From: Spirometra erinaceieuropaei
Lineage: Eukaryota > Platyhelminthes > Cestoda > Diphyllobothriidea > Diphyllobothriidae
Assembly (NCBI GenBank): GCA_902702965.1
Contig: CACRXP010000002.1
Location: forward strand, 2,533,222-2,597,221
Length of the DNA stretch: 64,000 nt
Reading direction: 5' to 3'
Of the stretch, positions 34,058-45,739 are shown one piece after another. The position numbers and the translations under genes were made by a program. The notes below the pieces were generated by a model. The model was not told the origin of the DNA and did not search any database. It saw nothing but the letters and a program-made list of their open reading frames with translations. Within the stretch, counting starts at the first letter, position 1; every line of letters begins with the position of its first letter.

Positions 34058-34245
34058 AGCTGATTTAGGCAGTATGTTATTACCGACAAAGACAAGTGAA
34101 ACTGGAATGGCCATTTCTGGCATATTAGCCGTCGTCAGCCAGCCATACCCAACCTCGAAGTGTGAAACACCTGAGGCTCGAACTCCTGACCTGGTAGTTA
34201 GAAGTCCACGCCTCTAACCACTGGGCCACGAGCCCGTTGCCCTGT
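34058..34245 (-). mobile_element. SINE copy 2: best-preserved tRNA head
   Basis: Minus strand: TGGCCCAGTGG (34228-34218) is a textbook A box and GGAGTTCGAGCC (34185-34174) a good B box, spaced as in a tRNA. Between them lies GTGGACTTCTAACTACC, whose loop would place TCT in the anticodon position, suggesting descent from tRNA-Arg(TCT); this is an inference. The body follows (GGCTGACGACGGCTAATA), then TTTGTCGGTAATAACATACT. Confidence 0.8.
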
Positions 34246-34273
34246 CGGTTTCGATCGGAAATATACAGTGGTA

Positions 34274-34468
34274 GGGGGCGCTCACCGATCGTTCTTACGG
34301 AACTCACTCGTTCCGCTGTGCCTTACGGGCCGTCTCTCGAGCCCAACCAGCTGCCGCACAGCGGCGCATGATATATAGGCAGTATGTTATTACCGATAAA
34401 GAAAAGGAAGACTGGAATGGCCATTTCTGGCTTGTTAGCCGTCGTCAGCCAGTCATACCCAATGCTGG
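34274..34468 (-). mobile_element. SINE copy 3, lacking the tRNA head
   Basis: Contains the complete 3' section (GGCGCTCACCGATCGTTCTT in plus text) and body, ending near ATACCCAATGC where the head would start. It lies directly upstream, in SINE sense, of copy 2, in the same orientation. Confidence 0.7.
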
Positions 34469-35890
34469 TTGGGTTCAGGGGTGCCGTATTAGCGAGGTTA
34501 TTTCAGTAATGCAGAGACCTGGAGAGATCTATCAAAATGAACTGAGGAAGGCCCACCGCAGCCAAATAAGGCGTCCTCAAAAGATTCTGAAAGTCGAGCG
34601 TCAGTAACGGATCCCAGACAATGGGATTATGGGACTGCCTGACTTGCTCAGCAAATCCGCAATGCGAAAGTAGGTTCAGTTTTGATAGGGCGGTCAAGAT
34701 ATTAAGATAACAAATCAGGATCTGCTGAAGGAGCTGTTTATTTGTGAGGATCCTGGAAGTGTTCACCAATAATGACGGGAAAAATCTTGAAAGGACAGCA
34801 TGAAAGTCTCACTCAAATGTCTCAGAAGCAAGCAAGACTAAAAGGGAACCCGCAGAGCGAATCGTCGTGCATACGTGAACAGCAATCTTCGAAAAGAACC
34901 CAACACAGAAGTGACAAGAATGAATAACTCGGTTTCAGGGAATACAATACTGATAAAGCCCAACCTCCTCCAACATGGTGAACATCTTCACATCCAACGA
35001 AACAAAAGTAACACTATCGATGGGAGGGCTGACTATAACAATACAACCCGAAAAGTTGTGAGATCCATTAGCGAGGAGAGTACATCGTCTCGTATTCCTG
35101 CAGCGTTCGTGGATCCAACGGCGACACAGTGGATGGAGTGTTCGATGCAGCAGCTGCGGAACGCTGCTCACGAACTGTCACTTGCCTAGCTTTGCCGTCT
35201 ACCACAACTGAGTTCCTTGACCTGTCACACCTACTAGACGCCCAGCTTGATCATCCTAAACAAAGAAGCACAGTCAACACTCCAGCCTACTCCTATTTAA
35301 AGGCGATCCGACGCGAAGGATGACACGTCGACCACCGCATCCACTTTAGCCTCCTTCATCAAACTTCCAAACTTATAATCCAAAGCCGAAGCACATTCTG
35401 GCGAAGATAGCCCTCAGGACGAGTGAAGTATCACCATGGACACAGACTCTGTTGAGTTATAAATAGAGAAAAAACGCTGTGGCTTTAGTAGTTGAAAAAC
35501 TGGAGGAACACTGAGTCTGTATGTAATGGCTTTTTCTTGAATTGACACTGCAGTAATTCTGACTTCCAGTAAGATAATCGAGTGAGTGAGGCCTGGTTCG
35601 CCTGTGTGCGATGCGCGAGGGACTGCAATTAACCTAAGTACGCAGCCTATCGTTCCAACTTAGTCCGGCCACTTGAACACAATGGGCGTCAAAGACAAGA
35701 GAGCGAGGAAAGCCGGTGCTCTCATTGAGGTAGAGACAAGCCCTGGCGAGTTGGACAAGCTAACAGAAATTAGACGCCTTTTTTTCTTGAAGGATATGTC
35801 ATTACTGTTTGCGAGACTGCTGGCCTCAGATGAGTCAGCATTTAAACGCTATTAGTAAAATAGTTGAGTAAAACCAGAGCCGGAGCAATA
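34469..35890. other. No gene recognised
   Basis: A plus frame at 34875-35189 (about 104 codons) overlaps a minus frame of 78 codons. Neither has a recognisable domain or convincing splice borders. Confidence 0.35.
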
Positions 35891-35894
35891 ATGC

Positions 35895-36313
35895 GGGAAA
35901 AGCCTACCGTCGACTTGAAAGGAAGTTGAAAGAGATTCTTTGCAGATCGTGTCAGCGGCGACCAGAAGTGCGGTCTGGATTTGGGGATTGGTGGTGGTGG
36001 GCATGTCGGTGCCGGTGGCAGAGTCGATTCTGCATTTACGAGGGAGGATGTACACGCCGGGTGGACATCGGTGCTGTGTGTCGCAGAATCGGTATTGTGC
36101 GTCTGCGAGTGGAAGGATGGAGATTCGCGGAAACTCAGAAGCCCCAGGGGACGTGAAAAGAGACCTTTCATACCGAGAGAGTGCTTTGCTCGCGAGGTTG
36201 ACGGTGAGGTTGGCGAGGGGTCTTGACCGCAAAAGGCAATCACATCACGATCACCGTTTGCGTACTCAGAGCCGGCACAATACGGAACGAGGAGACAGCC
36301 AAAATTGAAAATC
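35895..36313 (-). CDS. Candidate exon 3 of an unknown minus-strand gene
   Basis: Downstream of exon 2 (36399-36889) the minus strand has an acceptor-like CAACTACCCCTCTAG ending at 36314. The frame kept in phase with exon 2 is open from there for about 139 codons to a weak donor near 35895 (ACG|GTAGGC). A second frame is also open and looks more protein-like (…LADAQYRFCDTQHRCPPGVY…), so the true frame is unresolved. GC-rich DNA leaves few stops in all frames here, which weakens the case. Function unknown. Confidence 0.3.
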
Positions 36314-36398
36314 TAGAGGGGTAGTTGAAAGCGGACGAATAAAGTCGAAAGAGGCGAGAGGTAGGGAAAACTACTATGAGGAGTGAAAAGTCACCTAC

Positions 36399-36889
36399 CT
36401 GGACAACACTGTCTTCGGTAATACAGAGTCTGTAAGACAGAGCGGTCAGCGCACAGGGCATAAGGGTTCTAAAACGGAACCAGGTGAGTCGGTTGGCATT
36501 TCGAAGACCATCAGCTAGACACACCAGTGAGCCGCCAGAGTGGTATTTTTGAGGGAAATCTGGCAGAGATTGCTGATTTCTGAGGGATGGCCGGCAGGCC
36601 ACGGCAGCACCGCCATAATCCGATTCCGGGGAGGAGGCAGCCGTGCCCTGGTCTGCCAGGGCCGACGCGCGATGGTTGAGAAAGACTGAGCCGAGCGCGT
36701 CATCTGGAATTACGCCTTGTAGGTAGTGCAACTTCACAAAGGAGTATGCCGGGCGCCAACAGACAGTTGTGGGGGCCTTTGGTGCTGCCTTAACGTCTCC
36801 TGAGGCTGTCAGGTCGCGTTGGGGGAGATTACGGGCCAGCCAGTTGACTGATTCGCTGCCAGGAGTTTCCGTAGTGGAGAGTAGCATTG
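36399..36889 (-). CDS. Candidate internal exon 2 of an unknown gene
   Basis: An open block of 491 nt (2 nt plus 163 codons) on the minus strand. It is preceded by a good acceptor, TTGTTTTTATTCTAG ending at 36890, and followed by a near-consensus donor, CAG|GTAGGTGA at 36399/36398. Composition is protein-like with dispersed Cys (…TVCWRPAYSFVKLHYLQG…, …GGSLVCLADGLRNANRL…). I do not recognise the family. The exon begins in phase 1, which agrees with a donor that leaves one extra base at the end of the candidate exon at 40324-40624. Borders are inferred from consensus only. Confidence 0.45.
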
Positions 36890-37321
36890 CTAGAATAAAA
36901 ACAATTGCTACTTTTGTAAGTGAGTAGAAACATTATCTTTGCGGTAGACAGACTCAGACTAAGATTTAGTAGGATAAGTGAGTAACAGGGTGGCAGAAAG
37001 TTTACGTGGGCAGATGAACATGAAAATAGCATGCTCAGGCGTTCGACTTACATAACTTTGTAGTAGGCAAAAAATCTTCAATTCACGGAAGGTCACAACC
37101 ACAGATAAATTGAAATCGAGCTGTGTCCTCAAAAAACAAAACAGGATCGGCCAGCCGTAAATACTGGATCAGCCAATTTTGAAATCCGAAGAGTTACTGA
37201 AACTGCACTCTAACAGACGTATGTCGGCGTTGACTGAAGCGTCGGTAAAGGTCCGACAACGAATAATACTATAAAAAATTCCAGGGGACGCAACAACGCC
37301 AACATAGGCAGGCCCAACCTA

Positions 37322-37620
37322 CAGTATGTAGTCTAACTCATGAAACGTGATAATCAAGCTTGAGACGATCAATTTTAGGCGCCTTAATGTTGCATGTTTT
37401 ATTTATTTGTCTAATTCGTTCCGGAAGATGTCTTTTCTCAATGCAGAATATATTTCTGAGTAATTTTACCAGTCAAATGCTTACAAATTTGAGTGGAAAT
37501 TAACATTACCATGTATTCGGGCAGATCCCTATGCTAATAACTGTCTTCTACAAAGTTTCTGAATTCGTGTGTGTTCCTCTATTAGGGGAGAGCAATCTTA
37601 ACTTGAAGGTCAAACCAGTC
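37322..37620 (+). mobile_element. Tc1/mariner-type terminal fragment, paired with 58764
   Basis: After a TA it begins CAGTATGTAGTCTAACTCAT, matching the ends of the Tc1 element at 47270 and the repeat at 58764. It stays similar to 58764-59030 for about 280 bp (CAATTTTAGGC, CAAATTTGAGTGGAA). No transposase reading. It lies in what would be an intron of the candidate gene. Confidence 0.6.
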
Positions 37621-39239
37621 GGGAGTTGTCGCACGTGGGAATTGCTTTTTTCCTTCGCGTAAATCAGAAAAACGAAGGCGTAAGCAAGAAGGTAATGTTT
37701 CGAAAAGCAAGCGTTTTATCGATTCTAAAAAGTCGGGTTTGTAAATATGCGTGATCTTATGCGCTAAAACGCGAACATAAGGCCTGCGGGCAAACCTTTT
37801 TTTAAACGTCTCGATTTTGTCCTGCACTTTGCGAATACTCAATAACTTACCACGAAAAAGCCCTCTAAAAATATCCATGTTAACATTCCAGCATATGGCA
37901 CGGTATTTTTTGCATAATATAGTCTTCATTAATCTGTAATTAAGTGATGAAACGGACAGCGGATTGGATTCTTTTCAGAAAAATCATAGTATTTATATTG
38001 TTGCCCTACTGTACATTTATAATCGTTGACTGGAACTTTGAAGTAAGCACATGTAACGGAAATGGCTCTAATATAAAGATAAAAAGTTGGTCCCCCTTGC
38101 TTGGAGAAGACAGGTTATCACTATATTTCAAGGAAGTAATAAAGCCGACCAGACGTCCTAACTTTTATCTTCACTTCACTACCGAGAAAGGTAAAGTACG
38201 CAAACGGCCGTCAGCGAACTAGTTTAGTAAAACGTTTTTTAAAGAAGTAACTTATAAGAGTAAGTCCTCCAAATGATCTGAAGCAAAGCCGATGTCGACT
38301 TTCATTGTAAACACTCATTTTTCTCGGCGACGAGGTTTCATGTTTGGCTGAGTCTACAAACATAACCCAAGAGGCTATCTGAATAAGACGGAATACCGAA
38401 GCACTCACTACTTGGGTAAATGCTTCCAAGAAATGTCTTATTTTGGAGGTCTTGACAAACACACAGTACAGAATCTACCTTCATGGACAACCAATTGAAA
38501 ACACTAAAAATCGTGAAATATTCACGGATATTTTGAGGACAAGAGAAACCGGCAAAGAAATTTGGCGGAAGGAGAGCCCTCTTAATACACACAAAATAAT
38601 ATTTTTGCAACTGCACCTGACAATTTTACTCAACATTACTAACCCTTATCAACATATGATCTTATGAAAACCTTTATTCCTGTGACGTCTCTATCATAAA
38701 ATCAAGCGAATTCCCGTTTGCCTTCGTTAGTCCTATCTCGAAAAATGCAAAAACGGTAAAATTGCAGCTAATTCTCCTAAAGCAGTCCTGTAATCTAAAC
38801 TTACTATACAGCATATATGAGAGAGCAGGTACTAGCTAAAAGCCCAGACGCCGACATTCTGCCGCTCCATGACAGAGCTACAAGGGGTTCGGTTCATCAG
38901 TGGGTCTCCTGGCTTCCCTGTGCGCCTTCTGGTGGATACACCAATTTTAAATTGCAGGTTTTTGATTTCACCGGAAATTAATCGCTAACTCGGAGTAGAT
39001 CAGCCTGCTTGACTCAAAGTAAAATTCGATATATTTGAGATTTCGACCAGGCATTCAGTACACCATAAACTTAATTTTGGCCGTCCTTAGATTCTCTATT
39101 TGAGGAAAGGATATTCTCTAGTTTTAAATACAGTTTCCAATTTCTTAACAGTTTTGAACCTGACATGCCGTTAAATTTGCCTTCGGGGTTTCCAAACTAC
39201 AAGCTGCATAATTTTCTATGTAAGCGAAGTCGTTTCATA

Positions 39240-39806
39240 CGTTTCCAAATATGCTGATAAGATGCTTCATGAATGGACATTTGATGTTCTTGAAAAACCC
39301 CGTAATTAGAAACTTTTCATAACCAAAAATACAATTTTCTCGAGCATAAAATTCGAAGACGGCGCTACTTGTTACCAAATGAGCGCAAGGAATACAATTT
39401 TTGTGGAAAGTTGGTTTCTATAAATTATGTTTGGATTTGCAAGGAACCGGAAATAAATCGGAAAAATTCATACTAGTTAAGTAGTCAGTTTCCATAAAGT
39501 CTACTGTTAGCAAGCAGTGCTGAAGGAGAGCATTCGAAAGTCGGCAACCCAAACTATCATCAATATCTTGGAATAATGCTATACGAGAATGAGTATTACA
39601 ACCCTACTTGAGTAATCTTTCCAAATCAAGAACCCCTAAGATACTTATAAACTTTGTGAACGTCTCATATTTTCAATTTTATATGCAGCTGCATAGGCCT
39701 GATGATGAATTACGGAAAGCATGTGTTTAAAAAGTTGACTTCTCAAGTGTAACACGGAAATATTGGCAGAATTTCAGTTAACATTTCATGGGGTAGCCAT
39801 CTACTG
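39240..39806 (+). mobile_element. Mariner-type foldback element, right arm only
   Basis: Contains the family signatures ACCAAATGAGCGCAAGGAAT, TTCGAAAGTCGGC, and TATTACAACCCTACTTGAGT, and ends CATGGGGTAGCCATCTACTG before TA (39807-39808). The inverted left arm seen in the 960-bp copies is missing. A stretch near 39660-39730 resembles a PLE 3' end. Confidence 0.65.
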
Positions 39807-40323
39807 TACCTCGGCTCCGGGTCAGGCCACAACGAAAATAATCGCTACTTTTGTATGTGAGTAGAAACAATATCTGTCATATAAGATTAGTCACACCAAC
39901 TTGGAGTGGGAAACGCCAACTTAAGGGTGCAACAAGCCGAAAGAACAGATAACTCTATGACTTGGCCCACCAGCTCACGGAAAATCAAATGGACCACGGA
40001 TGTGGTATTTATCGATTTATCCTAATTGTAGAATGACATACAGAGGCACTGGTTCGACTTGGAGCTCCGTTCTGGAGTTCGCGCCGATGGTGACAGGGCG
40101 AAGGGCAACGAATAGCCAACAGATGTTATTGATAAATGAGTGCAAGATCACGGATGGTGTTGTTGCTCTCCTCCGATAAGATCTGCCAAACTAATATGAC
40201 CCTTCGGCATTCGGAACGAAAGCGACGTCAAATCACCAGATTATGACCGGCAGCATAACAATCTCCAAGTTAATTTTGGTTTCAAATATAAGAGGCTAGG
40301 AGAAAACACAAATGCAGGCCTAC

Positions 40324-40624
40324 AGGGCGGTGGAAAAGGGTCATCCAGGAGGAAGGCCACTTCTCCGGGCTCAGGATCCCGAGTGTCCACAAAGTAGGTG
40401 CCCTGATCGATCGCTAGCGTTTCATCCCAACTACTATTTGAGAATCTCGCACTGGGGGCTTTGACCTGTTCGTGCTCCGCAGGAGTAGGCTCGTACGCAC
40501 CGGTTTTCGGCGGGGATGCGGACGTAGGCACGAAGGTGACTGCGGAATCCAAGTTGGCGGTCGCCGGACAACTGTCACTTGTCCAGGGATGCAGCAACCG
40601 CTTTGCACTTGGGCTCTTGGGATC
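40324..40624 (-). CDS. Candidate exon 1 (or later) of an unknown minus-strand gene
   Basis: The minus-strand frame is stopped by the TAG of a strong acceptor (pyrimidine tract CCCTCTCTGCTTCTTTT, then CGTACCCGACTTCTAG ending at 40625) and opens exactly after it with DPKSPSAKRLLHPWTSDS. It stays open for 128 codons to a stop at 40241-40243. A weaker donor at 40324 (CCCT|GTAGGC) would give 100 codons plus one base, in phase with the exon at 36399-36889. The protein is Pro- and Ser-rich (…FVPTSASPPKTGAYEPTP…, …YFVDTRDPEPGEVAFLLDD…). No known domain was recognised. Confidence 0.4.
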
Positions 40625-41124
40625 CTAGAAGTCGGGTACGAAAAGAAGCAGAGAGGGAAATCAACTATCGCAAAAAATAGTCTTTATAGAAGATACAGGA
40701 CTGAAGACTGACTTACACTAACCAGACCGAAGCGCTCATAGCACTCTCGGGAAAAATTGAACACGCGTTGTTGCAAAGTCGATGGCGAGGCAGGCGTCGA
40801 AATGTCGAAATGCGGCTAGAACAGCAGAATAATAAATAAATGAAAGCAATTACGCTGGTGCAATCCGAGGTAATCAACATCATCATCAGATTTTTAAAAC
40901 ACCGACACCAAGACCGGAGGGAGACGCATATTCGGACTTAACAGTTAACGCGAGACCGCTTGCATCGAGGATTTACGGACGAAGTTAGTGGTCGACATCA
41001 TTAAGCATCGAGACCGCCATGAGGAAAATGCAATTTCTGTTAAAAAAAGTAACACATTTCCGATGTAAAATCACGAAGATGTCCATATTGAACGAAAGGT
41101 GACCGAATTTCCAGAGTCCACTTA

Positions 41125-42084
41125 CGACTAGGTCCTCATTGAGGAAATGCTGAAAGCTGAGTGCCTTATGCGATGAACCAATTAGGTTGGATTACTTGGG
41201 TGGGGTTATATTGCTGATTATCATGCGGTATAATCCTATAATACTTCGGACTTGACAGGATGTCGGCCTTCGAATGTATTTCTTTCCGGCATATAGAAAC
41301 CAAGTACGGTAAAGTGACTACTTAAGTAGCATGCGCTTTTCACATTGATTTCCGATAGTCTAATAAATTCAAGCACATTTTATGGAAAACACGCACATAA
41401 ATGTGCTTATTTTCATTCAGATAGTAGCAAATAGCGTCGTCTTCACACCTTATACACAACGGAACAGTACCATTCGGTTTTAAAGTTTCTAATTACGGAA
41501 TTTTTTAAGACCCGGCAATGTCCCTTCATACAGCTTTGTACCTGTCAGTTTAGCAATGCTCCTCATAAAATATACCTTCAGCCCCCATTCATTGCAAAAT
41601 TTTATGAACTCTAAATGCTATCTGCTTTAGAGCATATGATTTACCTTACGCGGAAAGCATGCACCTTGTAGACTGAAACCGGTAAACGCTAATGCAAAGG
41701 CTGATCTAGATCGAAATTATTCTGGAATTGGGAAAATGTTTCGAAAACTTCAATAGAAAACGTAAAGACAACGTGATTTCCTACCCACCGCGTAAAAGAA
41801 AGTCTATTTTTGGGCGTGTTTTCTATAAAATATATTTGAATTTAAAAAAACTAGCAAAAATCAATATGAGGAATGCATGCTACTTAGGTGGCCATTTTTT
41901 TACCGAGTACGGTTTCCACAGGTTGAAGAAAGTGCATTAAAAGGTCGACATCCTGGCGAGTCCGAACCATTACAGGACTATGCCGCATGATAATCAGCAT
42001 TACAACCCCGCCTAAGTATATCTTCCTAATTAGAACCGCCCTTGAAAATTTCGATCAACATTTCGTGGGATCGGTCGCTCACTG
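41125..42084. mobile_element. Mariner-type foldback (long-TIR MITE), full length
   Basis: A 960-bp element flanked by TA (41123-41124 and 42085-42086) whose two halves are inverted repeats. The left arm carries GCTGATTATCATGCGGTATA, CAGGATGTCGGCCTTCGAAT and CTTAAGTAGCATGC. The right arm carries the complements GCATGCTACTTAGG, GTCGACATCCTGGCG and GCATGATAATCAGC. There is no transposase, so it is non-autonomous. Nearly the same length as the copy at 60988-61948. Confidence 0.8.
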
Positions 42085-42104
42085 TATCCAAACATTTCAG
42101 GGTC

Positions 42105-42462
42105 ATAAAAATTCCGCAATTAAACATTTATGAAACTAAAAGATACGATTTCTTCAAGTGTAAACTTTGAAGACATCATGTGCTGTCAAATGAGTAGAAG
42201 GAATAAAAGTTTTGTGAATACTTTCTATAATATATATTTTGATTTATAAAGGCGCCGAAAATCATAGATAAAAATCCGTGCTAATTAAGTAGTTATTTTT
42301 TCCGGAGTGTAATTTTTGAAAGCGGCCGGAATGGAGTTCATTCGAAAGCCGGCATCCTGAGATAAGATGATTAGATTATTCTGCACGGTGATTAATATAA
42401 CAACCCTACTTAAGTAATCATTTCGATTCAGATACGCATTTCATGGGTTAGCACACCTATTG
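42105..42462 (+). mobile_element. Mariner-type foldback, right arm of an adjacent copy
   Basis: Follows the previous element after about 20 bp. It has CAAATGAGTAGAAGGAATAA, TTCGAAAGCCGGCATCCTGA, AACCCTACTTAAGTAATC and the end CATGGGTTAGCACACCTATTG before TA (42463-42464). The left arm is absent. Confidence 0.7.
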
Positions 42463-42464
42463 TA

Positions 42465-44984
42465 TACCCAGTCCAAAAGGCAAGCTTCAATAACTAAACA
42501 ATCCAGGACATAGAAGGAACTGCGGCGTTTAGAAATATGTGCCTGGATATGGGGTGGCCGTGTTGGAATTAGTTCTGCCGGCGGTTTAATACGACGTAGG
42601 GAAGAAGTTCACACACTTTATTCTATGCCTCTAACTTAGCCCAAACACTCAGATTAGATGGAATGATGGGAAGCAAAAGGGTAAGGGTGTACACATGTGT
42701 CGACTGTAAGTAACAGGAATGACCTAGGCAGAAACTCATCCATACAAGAAAGGAGACAGAAGGTATCACAGTCCGTGGATTTCCACTTAAATAAAAAACA
42801 CTGGCTTTGGGAGCGCGACAAATGGGCTGAAGTGTAAATTCAACGACAGACGGGAAAAACAAGGAGGGGGAGGGGTAGAGGAAAGTTTAAATCATACTTA
42901 TGAGAGCTTTTCGACCAGCTTGACGGATCAGGGTTCAGCAGGCGAAGGGAATGCGCGCACCCGCGCGTACGCCGCTCTTTCTAAGAGTGTTCCCAACCAG
43001 TCTCGACGACTACAGACCTGCCCGCGTCACTAGCTAAAAGCTCCCCGACGCTTAAAGCCGTAGATTGTTGGGGGGAGTTAGAAACACGCCAGAAACCGAC
43101 TGCCGGCATCTTAAACGGTGTGTGCATAAACCAGACAAATTGCATTAAAATATGACTCCTGCCTGAAAAGTGTGACAGTCTACTCCGAATGGCGTAAACC
43201 AGAAATGCAGAGTGAACCAAAGCTGTCGGCAACGGCGAATGCTTTGATGTCGGGTAACTTGCAAAGCAGTCATTGAAGTTGGGCATTTGGATTCAACAGT
43301 GAAGTAAACTTACAACACAATGCATTTACAGCTGCGGAGGGGAATAATAAGGCACAGAATGCATTTAACTTTAAGGTCACAGGGATAGAAGAAAAAAAAC
43401 TCGGAGGCTATGCCAACTCCTAGTCCTAAAGGAGAACCTCGGAATGGAATCCGACTGTTAACCAGTCCTTCAGATTGAAGTTGCAGCCCCCAAGAGGACT
43501 GTATGCGAGATTCGCTGCAAAATGCGTCCAGAAAAAAACTATATCCCCGCTCTTCACCCACCGGCGGCGTTTGCAAAAAATAGGGATTGACGACTGTTTG
43601 GCTCTAACGACGTCCGCATTGATACCAGCGCGACGTAAGGCGATTAGAATTCAGGAAAAGGCCTCCATAAACTGACTCTTAAGGGCCGAGACCATCAGAC
43701 TACACCGTAAGGGTTGTATTTCAGTCGACCACCAGTCAACTGGGACAAGCAGGGCGAGAAAGAAGAGGGGGCGGCAGATCCTACGCAAGTCTCCCCCCAA
43801 CCACCAACTAATTCAAAAGCGAGTCACCGAGGTTGGACGCACTCCGTGAGACGCACGGTGGATGCCCTTGCCCTCGACGATCGAACTGTCACTAGACGTT
43901 TAGCGTGGCGACACAGAGTCGAAAACGATGCGTGGGTTATTTTAGAATTCTGCACCAACACGGTTGTCGGCCTGTGGCGAAGAATAGGCAACACACATTA
44001 CGGTGCTAGACGTGTCAAGAAGAGGAAAAAGGTGCACCAGAAAGTGTAGACACTGAGTCACGAGTGAGTGGCGTTCGCCAACCTAGTTGGAGCGCATGAC
44101 CGAATAAGAGCATTCGGTTATAGGCGAGCAGGCGATAGTCGAAAGACATGTCATTTGAAGAGTAAAGAAGGCCGTGTTGACCACCTGTCGGCAAAACACC
44201 ATCGTCAGACATTTACGCTTCAATCTTAGGCCACAAAAACCGACTTTATGAAGCTTGGCCAAGTAGAAAATTATGGTTAACTTTTTAACACCATAGTTAA
44301 GCAACCCGTGCTCTGTCGAATGCAATCGAAAGTATTTAAAGTCCTGTAAATGCAGTCCTTATCGATAAGTTTTAACGAAGAAGATGGGCGTTCCGTTAGG
44401 ATTGGAAACTCCGCTCTACAGCCCGGCAGTTTGATCCTGAACCCAGATATGCGATGAAAACGGCCCGTCTAAGCACAGGAGTCTCAAGTACCAAAATAGG
44501 CATAGATGTATGAATAGACCTTCTCGACTTGCGGCGAGACCACCCGTTACTGCTCAGCCTACTTGACCGAAAAAGGGATGCCGATGAGGGCAGAGAATGG
44601 TATTGTTGTTGCAGAAGACGTTAAACCTACATCCACAAAATGTCGACGGTAACTTCAAGGGGTGGTTTATCAGACGGGAAGGAACGATTTGGTGGGATTA
44701 CAGTTTTGGCAGAGTGGGCTGATTCTAATTCACTGTCCCATGGAAACACCATTCTACATTACTGACTGCTTTTTGATGAGCGATCGCCTGGGTGTCAGGA
44801 GTCCCAAACGGCGTATCGGTCAACATTTTCAATGAACGTACAACAAAAATGAAAAAGAAGAACGGAAGCCTGCATGCCTAACTTCAAGAGGCTTAAATGG
44901 GCCCCTACAGATTCCAGGACATGCTATTGTTACCAATCAACTTCTACTATAATTCGTGCACCCCGTGACATAAGCCATCTAAGG
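42465..44984. other. No gene recognised
   Basis: Several medium ORFs are present: minus 43286-42981 (101 codons), minus 43576-43310 (88) and plus 43714-44049 (111 codons, from TTG). None has a domain I recognise or paired consensus splice sites. Their lengths are at the upper end of what chance gives at this base composition. Confidence 0.35.
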
Positions 44985-45140
44985 TCTAACATGCGGGGCA
45001 CGGGAAAACTACAGGTGGTTTTGCGCCAAATTACAATTGGATACCCATTCCCGTTTCCTAACCTTAACCCTCACCCCTCTAACCCTCCCTGGAATTTAGC
45101 GCAATGCCACCCGTGATCGCGGGTATCCCCATTCTCGTGA
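44985..45140. mobile_element. MITE-like TIR element, copy 2
   Basis: ACAGGTGGTTTTGCGCCAAA (45012 onward) is inversely complementary, imperfectly, to TTTAGCGCAATGCCACCCGT (ending near 45116). Between them lie CCTAACC- and CCCT-type telomere-like units. Same design and end sequence as 7508-7700. Confidence 0.6.
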
Positions 45141-45270
45141 TCTAACGCGTAACACAACACGACAGTACGACCGCCCTGACCAACGATGTCTACAGTGTGA
45201 TTCGCAACAAGATGAGAGCAGGAACGGTGACTTGTGTACGATCTACTTTATAATAATGGTATACTTGATA

Positions 45271-45370
45271 AGAAGTAGGAGCGATCGCTGGAACAAGGGC
45301 TTTAGTCGCCAGACGTTTCGGATTCTCGATTGAACCCATCATCAGGAGACAGTGACAGAAACTGGTGTGT
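45271..45370 (-). mobile_element. SINE/hammerhead-like 3' unit
   Basis: The minus strand reads CTCCTGATGATGGGTTCAAT (45348-45329), then GAATCCGAAACG, CTGGCGAC, CTTGTTCCAGCGATCGCT. CTGATGA and GAAA are both intact here and flank a stem in which GGGTT can pair with AATCC. An extra T lies between CTGATGA and the stem, so the fit to the hammerhead consensus is imperfect. Same unit as 5492-5590 and the palindrome at 8874-9045. Confidence 0.5.
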
Positions 45371-45722
45371 ACACTTGTGGTGCACATACCGCACTCTCTC
45401 TCTCTTCCCTCACCCACCTGGGCCCCGAGTCAGGGAGACTGGGGGGGGGGGAAGGAGAGGGCGCAGGTGGCTGCCATGGCGAAAACTCGCAGCTACGCGT
45501 ACCACTAAACTCCTTGGTCCACAATGGACACTGACTGGATTGTGTACACAAAGAAAGGAGGGGGAGGGGGGGGGGAAGGGGGGCGTCACGGGTCCCAATC
45601 GGTGCGACGTGCGCCTGCAACTGGGCCTGGTGCCATAATCCAATGCAGGCATTTATCATGGGCGCGCATTCCCGATAACGCCTGCCAGAATCCGGTGTAG
45701 TACCCGTCTTGATCCAGGTCAC
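45371..45722 (-). repeat. GC-rich dispersed repeat, partner of 50507-50880
   Basis: On the minus strand ATTCTGGCAGGCGTTATCGG, then GCGCGCCCATGATAAATGC, aligns with plus-strand 50527 onward (GATTCTGACAGGCGTTGTTG). Later blocks (GTACGCGTAGCTGCGAGTTT; GTGGGTGAGG followed by GAGAGAGTGCG) also match. Two G runs of 10-11 bp lie at 45441-45451 and about 45560-45570. The long frames on both strands reflect composition. Confidence 0.6.
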
Positions 45723-45739
45723 TTACAGTGCGTTCCCGA

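Noticed and set aside
37582..38222. Two ORFs of 115 (minus) and 92 (plus) codons
   Set aside because: No domain recognised and no conservation with the related repeat at 58764; left unannotated.
38250..38470. Possible Tc1 fragment with TLIFLGDEVSCLAEST on the plus strand
   Set aside because: It resembles the FFGDEV block, but only about 15 residues match and neither flank extends the similarity convincingly.
43714..44049. 111-codon plus-strand ORF
   Set aside because: Protein-like in parts but opens with TTG and has no homologous block or clear splice sites; not distinguishable from chance.
45330..45722. Overlapping long ORFs on both strands
   Set aside because: Pro/Gly/Arg-rich readings caused by G and C runs inside a dispersed repeat that recurs at 50507-50880.
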